This document shows positions 34,390-44,857 of a stretch of 64,000 nt of DNA, piece after piece; the first letter of the stretch is position 1; each line of letters begins with the position of its first letter. This DNA comes from Dyella sp. GSA-30 (GTDB taxonomy: Bacteria > Pseudomonadota > Gammaproteobacteria > Xanthomonadales > Rhodanobacteraceae): NCBI RefSeq assembly GCF_027924605.1, contig NZ_AP027042.1, forward strand, positions 1,713,524-1,777,523. The letters are read 5' to 3'. The notes below the pieces were generated by a model. That model was not told the DNA's origin, ran no database searches, and saw nothing but the letters and a program-made list of their open reading frames with translations. Both the position numbers and the translations under genes were made by a program.

Positions 34390-35415
34390 CTACGTCAACA
34401 GACCAAGCTGGATCAGGCTCTGCGCGGTCGCAACAATGGCTTCTTCGCGCGGGCGTGGGTTCCAGCCGAGCAGGCGTCTGGCTTTTTCGCCCGTGGCATT
34501 CATGTTCATGCCAAGCAATGGCACGATTCCTTTCATGGCCGGATTGCCAAGCGCGATCAGCCGCACCAGCCAGTTGGGCAGCACACGCGTCGGCACCTTG
34601 CCTGCCGCTGCCCCCATGCGCCGCCGCAGCACATCTGCAATGTCGTTCATCCACATGCTTTCGCCAGAGATCGCGAGAAAGCGCTCGCCGTTGGCGGCGG
34701 GATGAGTCATGGCATGCAGGTGCAGATCGGCCACGTCTCGCACGTCGACAACGCCGGTATTGATCTTGGGACAACCAGGTTGGCCGTCCATCAGGCTCTT
34801 GATGATTCGGATCGAGTGCGAATAGTCCGGGCCAAGAGCGGGCCCCAGGACAGCCACCGGGTTGACCGCCGACAGCTCAAGCCCGCGCCCTTCACGGGCA
34901 ACGAACTCCCAGGCGGCTCGTTCGGCGAGGGTCTTCGATTTTTGATAAGGCGCGACGTTGCCGGTCAGATCGCTCCAGTCTGTTTCGTTGAATGGTCTAT
35001 CCAGCGGCTTGTGCCCGACACCGATAGCACCGAAGGCGGAGGTGAGCACCACGCGCTTGACGCCGGCATCTCGCGCGGCACGCAGCACGCGAAGATTTCC
35101 ATCGACGGCGGGCCTGACCCAATCCTCTTCGCGAACCTGATCGCCCGATGGTGTTGGAGAGGCGCCGTGCAGCACGTAAGAGCAACCGGCAAGCGCCTCC
35201 GCCCAACCCTGATCGGCGCTGAGGTCGGCGGTGACAAACGACAGGCGGTCGTCCGGCTCAGCCCCGCCAACGCGGAGATTCTCGCGGACTTCGGCTTCTC
35301 GCGATGGCGCGCGAACGGTCGTCCGCACCCGATAGCCGCGGCTCAACAGTGCCAATATGCAGTGCTGTGCAATGAAACCGGTTCCGCCAGTCACCAGCAC
35401 CAGTTCGCCTTTCAT
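34390..35415 (-). CDS. NAD(P)-dependent epimerase/dihydroflavonol-reductase-like protein
   Basis: Extended short-chain dehydrogenase of 341 aa. The N-terminal Rossmann motif is VTGGTGFIAQH (about 8-18), and the catalytic Tyr-Lys pair is in YQKSK (about residue 163), with a preceding Ser/Thr strand VVLTSAFGAIG. The pattern matches dihydroflavonol 4-reductase-like aldehyde reductases. The start is ATG 35415. It lies 41 nt downstream of the aldo/keto reductase gene on the same strand, so both are probably co-transcribed and controlled by the divergent AraC gene. Confidence 0.9.
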   Translation of the reverse strand: MKGELVLVTGGTGFIAQHCILALLSRGYRVRTTVRAPSREAEVRENLRVGGAEPDDRLSFVTADLSADQGWAEALAGCSYVLHGASPTPSGDQVREEDWVRPAVDGNLRVLRAARDAGVKRVVLTSAFGAIGVGHKPLDRPFNETDWSDLTGNVAPYQKSKTLAERAAWEFVAREGRGLELSAVNPVAVLGPALGPDYSHSIRIIKSLMDGQPGCPKINTGVVDVRDVADLHLHAMTHPAANGERFLAISGESMWMNDIADVLRRRMGAAAGKVPTRVLPNWLVRLIALGNPAMKGIVPLLGMNMNATGEKARRLLGWNPRPREEAIVATAQSLIQLGLLT

Positions 35416-35456
35416 AGTGATTTCCCGAGGTTCTTGTTGATTACAGCCATGCCCGT

Positions 35457-36446
<990 letters not shown>

Positions 36447-36565
36447 AACAGGTCCGCTCAGATGTCGCCGGCGTTAGTGGTTTGGCGAACGGGTGAGCAG
36501 GTTAGGGCGGGGTATTCGGATTGTGAATGCTTGAGGGTGCGTATTACTTGCGCGATAGTGCGGAA

Positions 36566-37507
36566 ATGAGCGCCGATCCCTTTTCCGACATTCTCAAACT
36601 CACGAACGCCGAGTCGCTTGTAACCGGCGGCTTCAGGGCCGGCGGCTCATGGGCCATCCGATTTCCCGCGCCAGACAAGATCAAGTTCTTTGCGATCGTA
36701 AAAGGCCATTGCTGGGTCAGCATCGACGGTGAAGCAGAGCCCATTCGCTTTGAAACGGGTGACGTCGGTCTTCTGGCGGCGAAGCGATCGTTTGTTCTGG
36801 CCAGTGATCCGAGTGTGGCTCCTCTCGACGCCATGGTTGTATTTGCCGCTGCAGGCGGCACGACCGCGACACTGGGCGACGGCAACGACTTCGCTCACAT
36901 TGGTGGCCATGTGCTCCTTGATCCGGCGAGCGGTCGGCTGCTGGCGGATGTATTGCCGCCATGGATTCGCGTGCCAACCGCTTCACCCCAGGCGGCCAGT
37001 TTTCGGTGGCTGCTCCGTGAGCTTGTCGAGGAGCAGACCACTGGGCTATCTGGTGCGCAGCTGGCATCGGCGCATATCGCGCAGCTTCTTTTTATTCAGA
37101 TATTGCGCGCCCATCTGCAGACGACCGGTCCCATGCCAGCCGGATGGCTGCGAGTATTGAGCGATCCACGCATCGCGCCCGCGCTTCGTTTGATGCACGG
37201 TGATCCCGCTCGTTCCTGGCATCTCGACGAACTGGCCGGGGCATGCGCCATGTCGCGAACGACATTCGCTTTGCACTTCAGAACCATCGCAGGCGTTACA
37301 CCACTGGCCTATCTCATCGAATGGCGTATACGTCTTGCCGAGCGCGCGTTGCGCGAGGAGACAACTCCCGTGGCGGTTATCGCCGGGTCACTTGGCTATA
37401 CATCCGAAAGCGCCTTCAGCAATGCCTTCAAACGTGTAACCGGCAGTTCGCCCAAGGCGTATCGCGGTGCCGCGCGATCTTCAGGCGCTACGCAGCAACC
37501 CCGATAG
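36566..37507 (+). CDS. AraC-family transcription regulator with cupin_6 domain
   Basis: Regulator of 313 aa. The N-terminal cupin-like sensor (about 1-180) includes PFSDILKLTNAES and FETGDVGLLA. The C-terminal double helix-turn-helix includes WHLDELAGACAMSRTTFALHF and IAGSLGYTSESAFSNAFKR with the PKAYR tail. I use ATG 36566 (family start); ATG 36527 is in frame. It is divergent from the two reductase genes, with 119 nt between for the shared control region. Its 3' end overlaps the next minus-strand gene by 20 nt. Confidence 0.9.
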   Translation: MSADPFSDILKLTNAESLVTGGFRAGGSWAIRFPAPDKIKFFAIVKGHCWVSIDGEAEPIRFETGDVGLLAAKRSFVLASDPSVAPLDAMVVFAAAGGTTATLGDGNDFAHIGGHVLLDPASGRLLADVLPPWIRVPTASPQAASFRWLLRELVEEQTTGLSGAQLASAHIAQLLFIQILRAHLQTTGPMPAGWLRVLSDPRIAPALRLMHGDPARSWHLDELAGACAMSRTTFALHFRTIAGVTPLAYLIEWRIRLAERALREETTPVAVIAGSLGYTSESAFSNAFKRVTGSSPKAYRGAARSSGATQQPR

Positions 37508-38120
37508 GCAGGCAGGTTGCGTGGGCTTTCCAGGCGTGAGTCATTTTTGCCATGAGCTCATTGGAGCCCGTCAATCCTGCGAGCAATCGATAAGAAAGAT
37601 GCAGCAAGCCATTTCCATTACGTAGTTGCTGCACTGCCAGCTCCATCGGATAGCCTTCGATACGACGCCGAATGGGGTGGATGCCGGTGTGCACATAGGA
37701 GTTGAGCCCGTGCCAGGCGGATGAATAAAAATGTTCCAGCGGATCGGTAAGGCCGACGGGCGCGCGCCCCGACAATGCTTTCAGCATCGAGGTAGCGCCC
37801 GGTAATTTATGTGCACTCTCGTTGGATGCGGCATCGATCGGTACGTTCATCACATCGATCAATTCATCGCTGGCGACGTAAAGCGCCCAGGCCCCTCGAA
37901 CGAGTGCTTCGAATTGAAGCCGGATCAGCGCTATGGCGGATTGGTGGAGCCTGTTTCCAAAGCATTGGCGGGCTGCGATGGCATGCTCGATCGATACCAG
38001 GGCGCTGGTGGCGCTGACAGAGTAGCGGGCGTGGCCCAATGGAACCGGCGGCGATGTTTGAATCAATCCGTCCAGATGTTCATGGAAGGCATCGGAGCGT
38101 TGGAGTAGCTCAGTGATCAT
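37488..38120 (-). CDS. helical protein of unknown function (DUF6988-like)
   Basis: Protein of 210 aa, all-helical by appearance, without a signal peptide. The segment RLQFEALVRGAWALY and the later LNSYVHTGIHP recall DUF6988/DUF5677-type proteins, a HEPN-like helical group; this is a tentative resemblance. The 3' end overlaps the AraC gene in a tail-to-tail manner. No toxin or antitoxin partner is visible next to it. Confidence 0.65.
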   Translation of the reverse strand: MITELLQRSDAFHEHLDGLIQTSPPVPLGHARYSVSATSALVSIEHAIAARQCFGNRLHQSAIALIRLQFEALVRGAWALYVASDELIDVMNVPIDAASNESAHKLPGATSMLKALSGRAPVGLTDPLEHFYSSAWHGLNSYVHTGIHPIRRRIEGYPMELAVQQLRNGNGLLHLSYRLLAGLTGSNELMAKMTHAWKAHATCLPIGVAA

Positions 38121-38425
38121 TGGGCTATCGACTCAGCAGGTTCGGTTGTGTGCCGGGCGCAGCGCCGCAGGCCGGTTCGAAAAGCTTTCCCGGCGCAAGT
38201 TTGCGCGCATTCGCAAGTAATTGCGTTAAAAAGGGCGTTTTGTCCCCGCCCGGGGCACTTTCCCGATATTTGCCTTTGCTGATATGCGGCATAGGCTGTT
38301 TGGGCGACCCGGTCAGCTCGGCCGGAGTCGCCTGATCGCGCCGCGGAGAACGGGGCATTGAGGTCATCGGCTCCGGTAATCGGCCGGCGCAGGCGGACTC
38401 CAACGCATCAAGCCATCGAGTTGCG
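38121..38425. other. intergenic stretch without a supported gene
   Basis: About 305 nt lie between two minus-strand genes. A minus-strand open frame (38125-38466, 113 aa) runs through it and overlaps the next gene's end, but it has no ribosome site or recognised domain. Its C-terminal half has a protein-like composition and could be the remnant of a gene. GC-rich short inverted repeats are present, but there is no clear terminator. Confidence 0.4.
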
Positions 38426-38845
38426 TCAATTACTCGCTCGCGGCCACTTCCAGGCGTGCCAGACAATCAGCAACGACAAGACAATCTCGATCACGCCAAA
38501 AAACAAATAAAACCACCATGATCCTGGCATGGAAACGAGCATGACCAAGGCGTAGAACACGCCAAGCACGATGTTCACCCAGCGGTTGATGGCCGACTTC
38601 AATGCCAGCGACAGAAAGATCATCAGGGCGGGCACAGCGAGCAGGATCGACGTTCCGAGCAGCACGCCTTGTGTTGCCGGACCTAGCGGGCCCATCTTTC
38701 CTTGCAGCATGTCTTGCAGGTTGCCGGCCTGGAACAGACCGAAGTAGTCGCCATAGATGTAGCAGAACATCAGGCTGGTCCAAAGGCCGGCGAGCTTCAG
38801 CTTGACCGGTACCGGGATATCTTCGAGCTTCGATGTTTCTTGCAT
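38426..38845 (-). CDS. DUF6326-like four-helix membrane protein
   Basis: Inner-membrane protein of 139 aa with about four transmembrane helices and the segment LWTSLMFCYIYGDYFGLFQ near the N-terminus, as I recall for DUF6326. The start at 38845 is favoured by AGGA 8 nt upstream; ATG 38854 has no spacing to that site. The function is unknown. It is the only gene between the helical protein and the propeller-like protein. Confidence 0.75.
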   Translation of the reverse strand: MQETSKLEDIPVPVKLKLAGLWTSLMFCYIYGDYFGLFQAGNLQDMLQGKMGPLGPATQGVLLGTSILLAVPALMIFLSLALKSAINRWVNIVLGVFYALVMLVSMPGSWWFYLFFGVIEIVLSLLIVWHAWKWPRASN

Positions 38846-38951
38846 CGCATTCATCCTGATGAGTTCGTGAATCGAGGGCTGGTATCTGGCGCGCTTGCCT
38901 ATGGCGGGCAAATAACTTACGGGCAATCGATTGCTGCCTGGTCTGGCGCTC

Positions 38952-40052
38952 TCAACGTGGCACAAGCATCGGTACGCTCCCGCTCAACGAACGCCGTTGG
39001 TTCACGTCGGTCATCACCAGGATCAGCTGCGGATACTTGAAGCTAACCTTGATGTGATCGATGGTTTTGAAGGCGGGCAGGGGTGTGATAGTGGCTTTGC
39101 CGTCGCTATCAATGCGGTACAAGCCATCGGCGCCGACGGCCCACAAGCTGCCGTTGCTTGAGGTAATACCGAAGAATGCGATGGTTTCCGACGGTGGCTT
39201 TCTGCCTTTTGACATGACGCCCCAATCGTCGGATACGAACGTTTTCGTGTAGAGCGGTCGAATGCTTTTACCGCAGATTTCGACGATGCGGCCATGCATC
39301 ATCATATGAACCAGCCCAACCGCAACGGCAAAGCAGCGGGGATTCCACGGCTCGGCGGCGATCCCGTTACTCGGGTCGCAGCCGCTATTCAATGGACCTC
39401 CACAGAGCTCACCGCTGTCATTTCGTTCGATGGATACAATCGCCCCGGTTTTCTCGTCGATGCGGCTGAGGCCTCCGCCCCATTCGCCGCCATTGATGCT
39501 GACGAAGATATGGTCTCCTTGGCGATGGATGGCCATGACGATGCCGGGAGGGAGTTTTCCCCTTAGCTGTACGGTATGAAGCTGACCGTCCTGGCCTATC
39601 TCGATCAGGCGCTTTGAGGTCAGTAGTGTCGTGGCTTCCGTTGCACAGCTAAGGGCGATCAGGTCGTCGCCCACCGTGGGGACTTGTTTCACGGTCGACC
39701 ACGCCTGGTTGGTCCAGCGGCGTAACGCCCAGGTTCGATTATCACCACCCGTTATGATCATAGGGTGCCCATCGCTTGCGCACAGATCGAGCACAGGTGT
39801 CGAAAGGTCGTACGGAACGCGTTCGTTACCGTTATCTGCAATGGCCGATAGTTGCCCTGCATCCGAAAGGAGCCACAGGTGCCGGTCGGCAAAAACGGCG
39901 CGTATGAGAGATGATTCCTGGCCAGGACGAATGGGTTCTACGGCAAGTGCATCGCATGCTGCGAGCAGCGCCATACCTCCCATGACCATCGCAAATGCGA
40001 AAACTATCGCCGACCTCATCCGTCTGGTAAATGCAGGTAGTCCTGGTTGCAT
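38952..40052 (-). CDS. exported protein with repeated beta-strand pattern, unknown function
   Basis: Protein of 366 aa with a signal sequence (MRSAIVFAFAMVMGGMALLAAC after a short basic lead). The rest shows repeated hydrophobic strands with WxL and 'LYRIDSDGKAT'-type blades, suggestive of a beta-propeller (ligand-binding or sensor). GGELCGG- and CDPSNG-like Cys residues suggest disulfides. An inner ATG at 40019 would place the signal peptide at the very start; the outer ATG has a GGGGG site. No family is recognised. Confidence 0.7.
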   Translation of the reverse strand: MQPGLPAFTRRMRSAIVFAFAMVMGGMALLAACDALAVEPIRPGQESSLIRAVFADRHLWLLSDAGQLSAIADNGNERVPYDLSTPVLDLCASDGHPMIITGGDNRTWALRRWTNQAWSTVKQVPTVGDDLIALSCATEATTLLTSKRLIEIGQDGQLHTVQLRGKLPPGIVMAIHRQGDHIFVSINGGEWGGGLSRIDEKTGAIVSIERNDSGELCGGPLNSGCDPSNGIAAEPWNPRCFAVAVGLVHMMMHGRIVEICGKSIRPLYTKTFVSDDWGVMSKGRKPPSETIAFFGITSSNGSLWAVGADGLYRIDSDGKATITPLPAFKTIDHIKVSFKYPQLILVMTDVNQRRSLSGSVPMLVPR

Positions 40053-40182
40053 TTCACGCCCCCGCTGCCGAGGTGTCCAGAATAAGCGATACGGATGCGA
40101 GGAGGAGAGTGTCGGTGCCAGCCTCGCGCAGGAGGCTCTCTCAGGGCGTAAAGTACGGCACTGATTCGCGAAAGGTGCACCT

Positions 40183-40605
40183 ATGACGAACGGTAAACAT
40201 CCCGCGGCGCGTCGGCTCGAAGGCGGCTGCTACTGCGGCGCGGTTCGCTATGCCGTTGCGGATGAATTTCTCTATGCGGCCAACTGTCATTGCTCGAACT
40301 GTCGACGCACGACCGGCTCGGCGTTCAAGCCGCTTGCGGGGATCGAGCGTTACAAGTTGACCGTCACCAAGGGCGAGCCTGGCTTGCTGATATTCGGCGA
40401 GGAAGACGCCAACGACACGCATTGCAAGGCGTGCGGCTCGCTGCTCTATTCGATCGTTCGCGATGGCGCGTTTGTGCATGTGGCGATGGGGACATTGATC
40501 GACGTGCCCTCCATCCGGCCATCCATGCACATCTTTGTCGGCTCCAAGGCGCCGTGGTTCACCATCACCGATGACCTGCCGCAGTATGAGGAACATGGGC
40601 CGTGA
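40183..40605 (+). CDS. GFA-family zinc protein (glutathione-dependent formaldehyde-activating-like)
   Basis: Protein of 140 aa with the zinc-binding Cys pattern of the GFA family: GGCYCGAVRY, NCHCSNCRR and HCKACGS. Well-known members catalyse S-hydroxymethylglutathione formation, but most family members are uncharacterised. A single gene. Confidence 0.92.
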   Translation: MTNGKHPAARRLEGGCYCGAVRYAVADEFLYAANCHCSNCRRTTGSAFKPLAGIERYKLTVTKGEPGLLIFGEEDANDTHCKACGSLLYSIVRDGAFVHVAMGTLIDVPSIRPSMHIFVGSKAPWFTITDDLPQYEEHGP

Positions 40606-40668
40606 TGGCGTGATGCTCGCGCGACGGCAGGCGGTATTGCTGCAATGCAGCTTGTTGCTCGACCCGCC

Positions 40669-40701
40669 CTTATTATTATCTTAAAATAAGACAATATAGA
40701 C
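40669..40701 (+). promoter_or_regulatory. AT-rich control region before the galactosidase operon
   Basis: A 33-nt AT-rich island in GC-rich DNA, containing the incomplete inverted repeat CTTATT ... AATAAG and TATAGA as a possible -10. It lies about 30 nt before the epimerase ATG and is the only plausible promoter in this gap. No copy of the TTGT-N3-ACAA operator (see 44843) occurs here. Confidence 0.35.
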
Positions 40702-40729
40702 TCGCGGTTCGGGTCGATCCGCAACGGCG

Positions 40730-41647
40730 ATGGGCGAAGCAGTGTGGGAGTGCGATGCGTTGTTGCGTTTGATCAATGCTCAACTGAGCGTGCAGATTCT
40801 GCCTGAGCTGGGCGGTGGGCTTGCCGGTTTCGACTGGCGTGCGCGTGGCCAGGCCATTCCCTTGATGCGGCCCGCGCCGGAGCATCCGAGCGATCCCAAT
40901 CAACTGGCCTGCTATCCGTTATTGCCCTGGAGCAATCGGATCGCGGACGGTGGGTTTTCCGTAGAGGGGCGCCATGTCGCCTTGGCGCCCAATCGCGACG
41001 ACGAACCTTTCCCCATCCATGGCAGCGGTTGGCAGCGCGCCTGGGAAGTACGCGAGCACAGTGAATGCGAAGCGCTGCTGGAATTGCAGGAGGCGCAGGC
41101 GGATGGCTATGTCTATCGCGCTACCCAGCGTTACACGCTGCACGACGAGGCGCTGGTGGTCGAGCTGAGCGTGACCAACACCGGCCCGTCGACGATGCCA
41201 TTCGGATTGGGCCTGCATCCCTTCTTTCTGCGCCATGGCGAGGTGCTGCTGCACGCGCCCGCGTCCCAGGTGTGGATGAATGACGGAAAGACGCCGCTGC
41301 CGGTGGCGCGCGTGGATGTCCCTGAAGCCTGGGACTTCCATCAGCCGCGCGTGCTGCCGGACGAGGGCGTCAATCACGGCTTTCAGCCCTGGATGGGCGA
41401 TGCGGTCATTTCATGGCCGACACTCGGCTTGCAGCTGCATGTAGAGACGGACGTCGATACGTTCGTGCTCTATACCCCCGCCGACGATGAGTTTTTCTGT
41501 TTCGAGCCGGTCGATCATCCGATCAATGCCGTGCATCTTCCGGGTGGCGCAGCAGCCAACGGCATGACATACCTGGTGCCGGGTGCGAACCTGACGCGGC
41601 GTTTTGTGTTTCGCGTGGTCGACGACAGTGGAAGGGGTAGAGGGTGA
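40730..41647 (+). CDS. aldose 1-epimerase (galactose mutarotase-like)
   Basis: Protein of 305 aa of the galactose mutarotase fold. Catalytic residues are the His in PIHGSGW, the second His in GLHPFF and the Glu in FEPVDHPINA. It interconverts alpha and beta anomers of sugars, the natural partner of the GH36 alpha-galactosidase encoded next (GTGA overlap at 41644). Together they would feed galactose from raffinose-type sugars into metabolism. The start is the ATG at 40730. Confidence 0.92.
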   Translation: MGEAVWECDALLRLINAQLSVQILPELGGGLAGFDWRARGQAIPLMRPAPEHPSDPNQLACYPLLPWSNRIADGGFSVEGRHVALAPNRDDEPFPIHGSGWQRAWEVREHSECEALLELQEAQADGYVYRATQRYTLHDEALVVELSVTNTGPSTMPFGLGLHPFFLRHGEVLLHAPASQVWMNDGKTPLPVARVDVPEAWDFHQPRVLPDEGVNHGFQPWMGDAVISWPTLGLQLHVETDVDTFVLYTPADDEFFCFEPVDHPINAVHLPGGAAANGMTYLVPGANLTRRFVFRVVDDSGRGRG

Positions 41648-43902
41648 ATCGAGTGACGATGTCCAAGGCGGTTGCGGTTCTCGCGCTAGGTGTGTGGTCG
41701 GTTTGTGGGTCGCTGTCGATCGATGCCAAGTCGGCTAAGCCTCAAGCACAGCAGGCAGCATCGATTCATTACGACGAGGCGCACCGTGTCTTCCGTATCG
41801 ATGCGGGCAAGATCACTTATGCATTCGGCGTCAACGGCGACGGTGCCTTGCAGACCTTGTATTGGGGGTCACGCCTTGCGCAGGACGATCCGGTGGGGCC
41901 AGCGGTGCCGCCCAAATCCTGGTCGTCATTCGACTCCATCGGCGCCAACACGCCGCAGGAATACGCAGGCTGGGGCGGTCCGATTACCGTCATGCCGGAT
42001 CTCAAGCTGCACTTTGCCGATGGCAACCGTGATCTGATCCTGCGTTACGACAGTTACAAGATCGACAAGGACGGCTTGCATATCAGTTTGCGCGACGCCA
42101 AGGCGAACGTCACCGTCGGGCTGCGCTATACCGTCGATGGGGACACCGGTATCGTCGGCCGCTCGGCACGCATCGAGAATCATGCGACGCAAGCGCTCAC
42201 CATCGACAGCGCGGCGGCGGCAAGCTGGAACCTGCCGCCGGCCACCGACTATTCGTTGCGTTACCTCACCGGCACCTGGGCCAGCGAATGGCATGTGCGT
42301 ACGCGCCAGGTCACGCCTGGCGCCACGGTGCTGGAGAGTCGCCGCGGTTCGACCGGCGACGAAAACAATCCGTGGTTCGCGATCGAGCGCGGTGGCGCGT
42401 GGAACGAGTCGCACGGCCGCGTGTGGTTCGGTGCGCTGGCCTGGAGCGGTTCGTGGAGTATCCGTATCGATCAGGATGTCCTGAATCAGGTACGCGTCAC
42501 GGGTGGCTATAACCCGTTCGATTTCTCCTACCGGCTCAAGCCGGGCGAGGCGCTGGATACGCCGGTGTTCTACGCGGGCTATACCGACGCGGGTATCGGC
42601 GAGGCGTCGCGCCTGATGCATCAATTCGAGACGACGCGCGTGCTGCCGCAAGCGCCGCGTCCGAAGTTGCGCCCGGTGCTCTACAACTCCTGGGAAGCGA
42701 CCGAATTCAAAGTCAACGAGCCGGAGCAGGAACGCCTGGCCGAGAAGGCCGCCAAGCTGGGTGTGGAGCGTTTCGTTATCGACGACGGCTGGTTTGGCGC
42801 GCGCAATAGCGATCACGCCGGTTTGGGTGATTGGACGGTCAATCGCGAAAAATTTCCGAACGGCTTGAAGCCGCTGATCGACAAAGTGCATGGCCTGGGC
42901 ATGAGCTTTGGCATCTGGGTCGAGCCGGAGATGGTCAACCCCGATAGCGATCTCTATCGCAAGCATCCCGACTGGGTGCTCAACTTCGAAGGCCGCCAGC
43001 GCACCGAGGGCCGCAACCAGCTGGTGTTGAATCTGGCGCGCGACGATGTCCGCGACTATGTGTTCGATGCGCTCGACCAGTTGCTGAGCAAGAACGATAT
43101 CCAGTTTCTGAAGTGGGACTACAACCGCAACTGGACTGAGCCAGGCTGGCCGCAGCTATCGCCAGAAGAACAGCAGAAGGTCTACGTCGTCTACGTGCAG
43201 CACTTGTACGACATTCTGCGCCGCCTGCGCGAACGTCACCCGGGCGTGGAGATTGAATCGTGCTCCGGCGGCGGCGCGCGCGTCGACCTGGGCATCATGG
43301 GGCTGACCGACGAAGTATGGCCTTCGGACAACACCGATCCATCCGATCGCCTGTCGATTCAGGACGGTTTCTCGTACGCCTATGCGCCGGCGGTGATGAT
43401 GTCGTGGGTGACCGGCTCGCCGAACTGGGTCAATGAGCGGCAGAGCTCGCTGGACTTCCGTTTCCTGTCGTCGATGCAGGGCGGTTTGGGTATCGGCGCG
43501 AAGATCCTGGAATGGACGTCGGCAGAAGATGCGACAGCGCAGCATTACATCGCCGCCTATAAGGACATCCGCGCCACCGTGCAGCAGGGCCGACTGTATC
43601 GGTTGTTGTCGCCGCAGGAGCGCGCGCCTTATTCGGCGACCGAGTCGGTGGCGGCCGATGGTGCGCAGGCCGTGCTGTTTGCCTTTCTGAGACAAGGGCA
43701 GGAGGCGCAGGCGTATCCCACGTTATACCTGCAGGGTCTGGATCCGAACGCGCGCTATCGCTATCGCAGCATTCACGGCGAGGCCATGCCGGGTACGCCT
43801 GCGGTGGCGAGCGGTGCGTACTGGATGAGCCATGGGATCGATCTGAAGCTGCGCAGCGATCTGGATGCTGCGGGGTTGGTGTTCGAGCGGGTGGGGTCTT
43901 GA
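41644..43902 (+). CDS. exported GH36 alpha-galactosidase
   Basis: Glycoside hydrolase family 36 enzyme of 752 aa with a signal peptide (KAVAVLALGVWSVCGS), so periplasmic or secreted. The N-terminal beta domain (about 40-330) is followed by the TIM barrel with the catalytic nucleophile Asp492 in KWDYNR and acid/base Asp562 in WPSDNTDP; the upstream motif ESCSGGGARVDL is also typical. The start is GTG 41644 (GAAGGGG 6 nt upstream). Substrate range (melibiose, raffinose, galactomannan) is not readable from sequence. The transcript ends at the palindromic repeat at 43921. Confidence 0.94.
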   Translation: MNRVTMSKAVAVLALGVWSVCGSLSIDAKSAKPQAQQAASIHYDEAHRVFRIDAGKITYAFGVNGDGALQTLYWGSRLAQDDPVGPAVPPKSWSSFDSIGANTPQEYAGWGGPITVMPDLKLHFADGNRDLILRYDSYKIDKDGLHISLRDAKANVTVGLRYTVDGDTGIVGRSARIENHATQALTIDSAAAASWNLPPATDYSLRYLTGTWASEWHVRTRQVTPGATVLESRRGSTGDENNPWFAIERGGAWNESHGRVWFGALAWSGSWSIRIDQDVLNQVRVTGGYNPFDFSYRLKPGEALDTPVFYAGYTDAGIGEASRLMHQFETTRVLPQAPRPKLRPVLYNSWEATEFKVNEPEQERLAEKAAKLGVERFVIDDGWFGARNSDHAGLGDWTVNREKFPNGLKPLIDKVHGLGMSFGIWVEPEMVNPDSDLYRKHPDWVLNFEGRQRTEGRNQLVLNLARDDVRDYVFDALDQLLSKNDIQFLKWDYNRNWTEPGWPQLSPEEQQKVYVVYVQHLYDILRRLRERHPGVEIESCSGGGARVDLGIMGLTDEVWPSDNTDPSDRLSIQDGFSYAYAPAVMMSWVTGSPNWVNERQSSLDFRFLSSMQGGLGIGAKILEWTSAEDATAQHYIAAYKDIRATVQQGRLYRLLSPQERAPYSATESVAADGAQAVLFAFLRQGQEAQAYPTLYLQGLDPNARYRYRSIHGEAMPGTPAVASGAYWMSHGIDLKLRSDLDAAGLVFERVGS

Positions 43903-43920
43903 TGGGTAGTTGTTGCTAGA

Positions 43921-44070
43921 GCCCTCCTCACCCCAACCCTCTCCCCCGGCGAAGCCAGGGGAGAGGGGGTAGGTTGCGGAAATGCGGAATACTGAGAGTT
44001 TCCTCAGTCAGCTCCCTCTCCCCTGGCTTTGCCGGGGGAGAGGGGGCACGAGGCGATGCGAAGCGAGCCT
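43921..44070. repeat. paired palindromic intergenic repeat (copy 3)
   Basis: Two-armed element as at 3451. The spacer is divergent (CTGAGAGTTTCCTCAG), but the arms CCCTCTCCCC and GGGGGAGAGGG are intact. The tail GAGGCGATGCGAAGCGAGC (44050-44068) is identical to that of copy 2 and partly overlaps the downstream non-coding end of the GntR gene. Confidence 0.85.
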
Positions 44071-44075
44071 TCTGC

Positions 44076-44792
44076 TTAAGCGCTCGCCTTACCCGACTGC
44101 TGCCGCCGAATATTGCTGCGCGAATCGGCCACCATCTTGATCATCGCCTGACGCGCGACTTCCGGTTGGCGGCGACGAATCGCTTCGTAGACCTTGAAGT
44201 GCTGCGGCAGCGCATTCTTGAAATTGGCCGAATTGCGTGCGGACAACACGAAGTACGTCCCCAGCGCCGTCTCGATCACCGAGAACAGCGACGTCAGCAG
44301 CTCGTTATTGGTTGCCTTGAGCATGCATTCGTGAAAGGACAGGTCGGCGACCGTCCAGGCGTCGAGGTCTTCGGCCGCGGCCATGGCCTGATAGGCCGTT
44401 TCGAGCGCCGCCAGTTGCTCGACCGTGCGGCGGCGTGCGGCCGTCGCGGCGGCTGCCGGCTCGATGATCTCGCGCATTTCCACCAGCTTGTCGACAAAGC
44501 TGTCGGTCGGCATGGAGGCGCAGCGCCAGGCCAATACGTCGGCGTCGAGCTGGTTCCAGTGGATGGGGTCGCGTACCCGCGTTCCGGTCTTCTGGCGCGA
44601 CTCGATCAGGCCCTTAGCCGAAAGCACCTTCATCGCTTCACGCAGGGCGGTGCGGCTGACGCTCATGCGTTCAGCGAGTACTTCCTCGCGTGGCAGGCTC
44701 TTGCCGGCGGCTAGCTCGCCGCTCACGATCAGTCGCCCAAGCTCCTGGATCACCTGATGGTGCAGATTACGCACGGCTCCGAGCTTCACCAT
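44076..44792 (-). CDS. GntR/FadR-type (FCD) transcription repressor
   Basis: Protein of 238 aa. The N-terminal winged helix is typical of GntR (LPREEVLAERMSVSRTALREAMKVL, about 32-56, given as a region). The C-terminal FCD ligand domain has the metal-ligand residues in DLSFHECMLKATNN and the His of LPQHFKVYEAI. FCD regulators usually sense sugar acids or carboxylates; nearness to the alpha-galactosidase operon suggests a galactose-derived ligand, such as galactonate. That is inference. An operator-like palindrome sits in its own promoter (44843). Confidence 0.92.
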   Translation of the reverse strand: MVKLGAVRNLHHQVIQELGRLIVSGELAAGKSLPREEVLAERMSVSRTALREAMKVLSAKGLIESRQKTGTRVRDPIHWNQLDADVLAWRCASMPTDSFVDKLVEMREIIEPAAAATAARRRTVEQLAALETAYQAMAAAEDLDAWTVADLSFHECMLKATNNELLTSLFSVIETALGTYFVLSARNSANFKNALPQHFKVYEAIRRRQPEVARQAMIKMVADSRSNIRRQQSGKASA

Positions 44793-44842
44793 TCGCTGTG
44801 GTTTCCTTGGGGCGCCGGGCTTCCCATAATGGTAATGGCGTG

Positions 44843-44857
44843 ATTTGTCCTACAAAT
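44843..44857. promoter_or_regulatory. candidate GntR operator
   Basis: ATTTGT-CCT-ACAAAT is a perfect inverted repeat with the TNGTNNNACNA core expected for FCD-type GntR proteins. It lies 50 nt before the gntR start and just after a TTATAA-type -10 on the minus strand, so binding would repress the regulator's own gene. A second imperfect site, TTGTCAGACAG, occurs at 44917-44927. Regulation is inferred. Confidence 0.6.
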
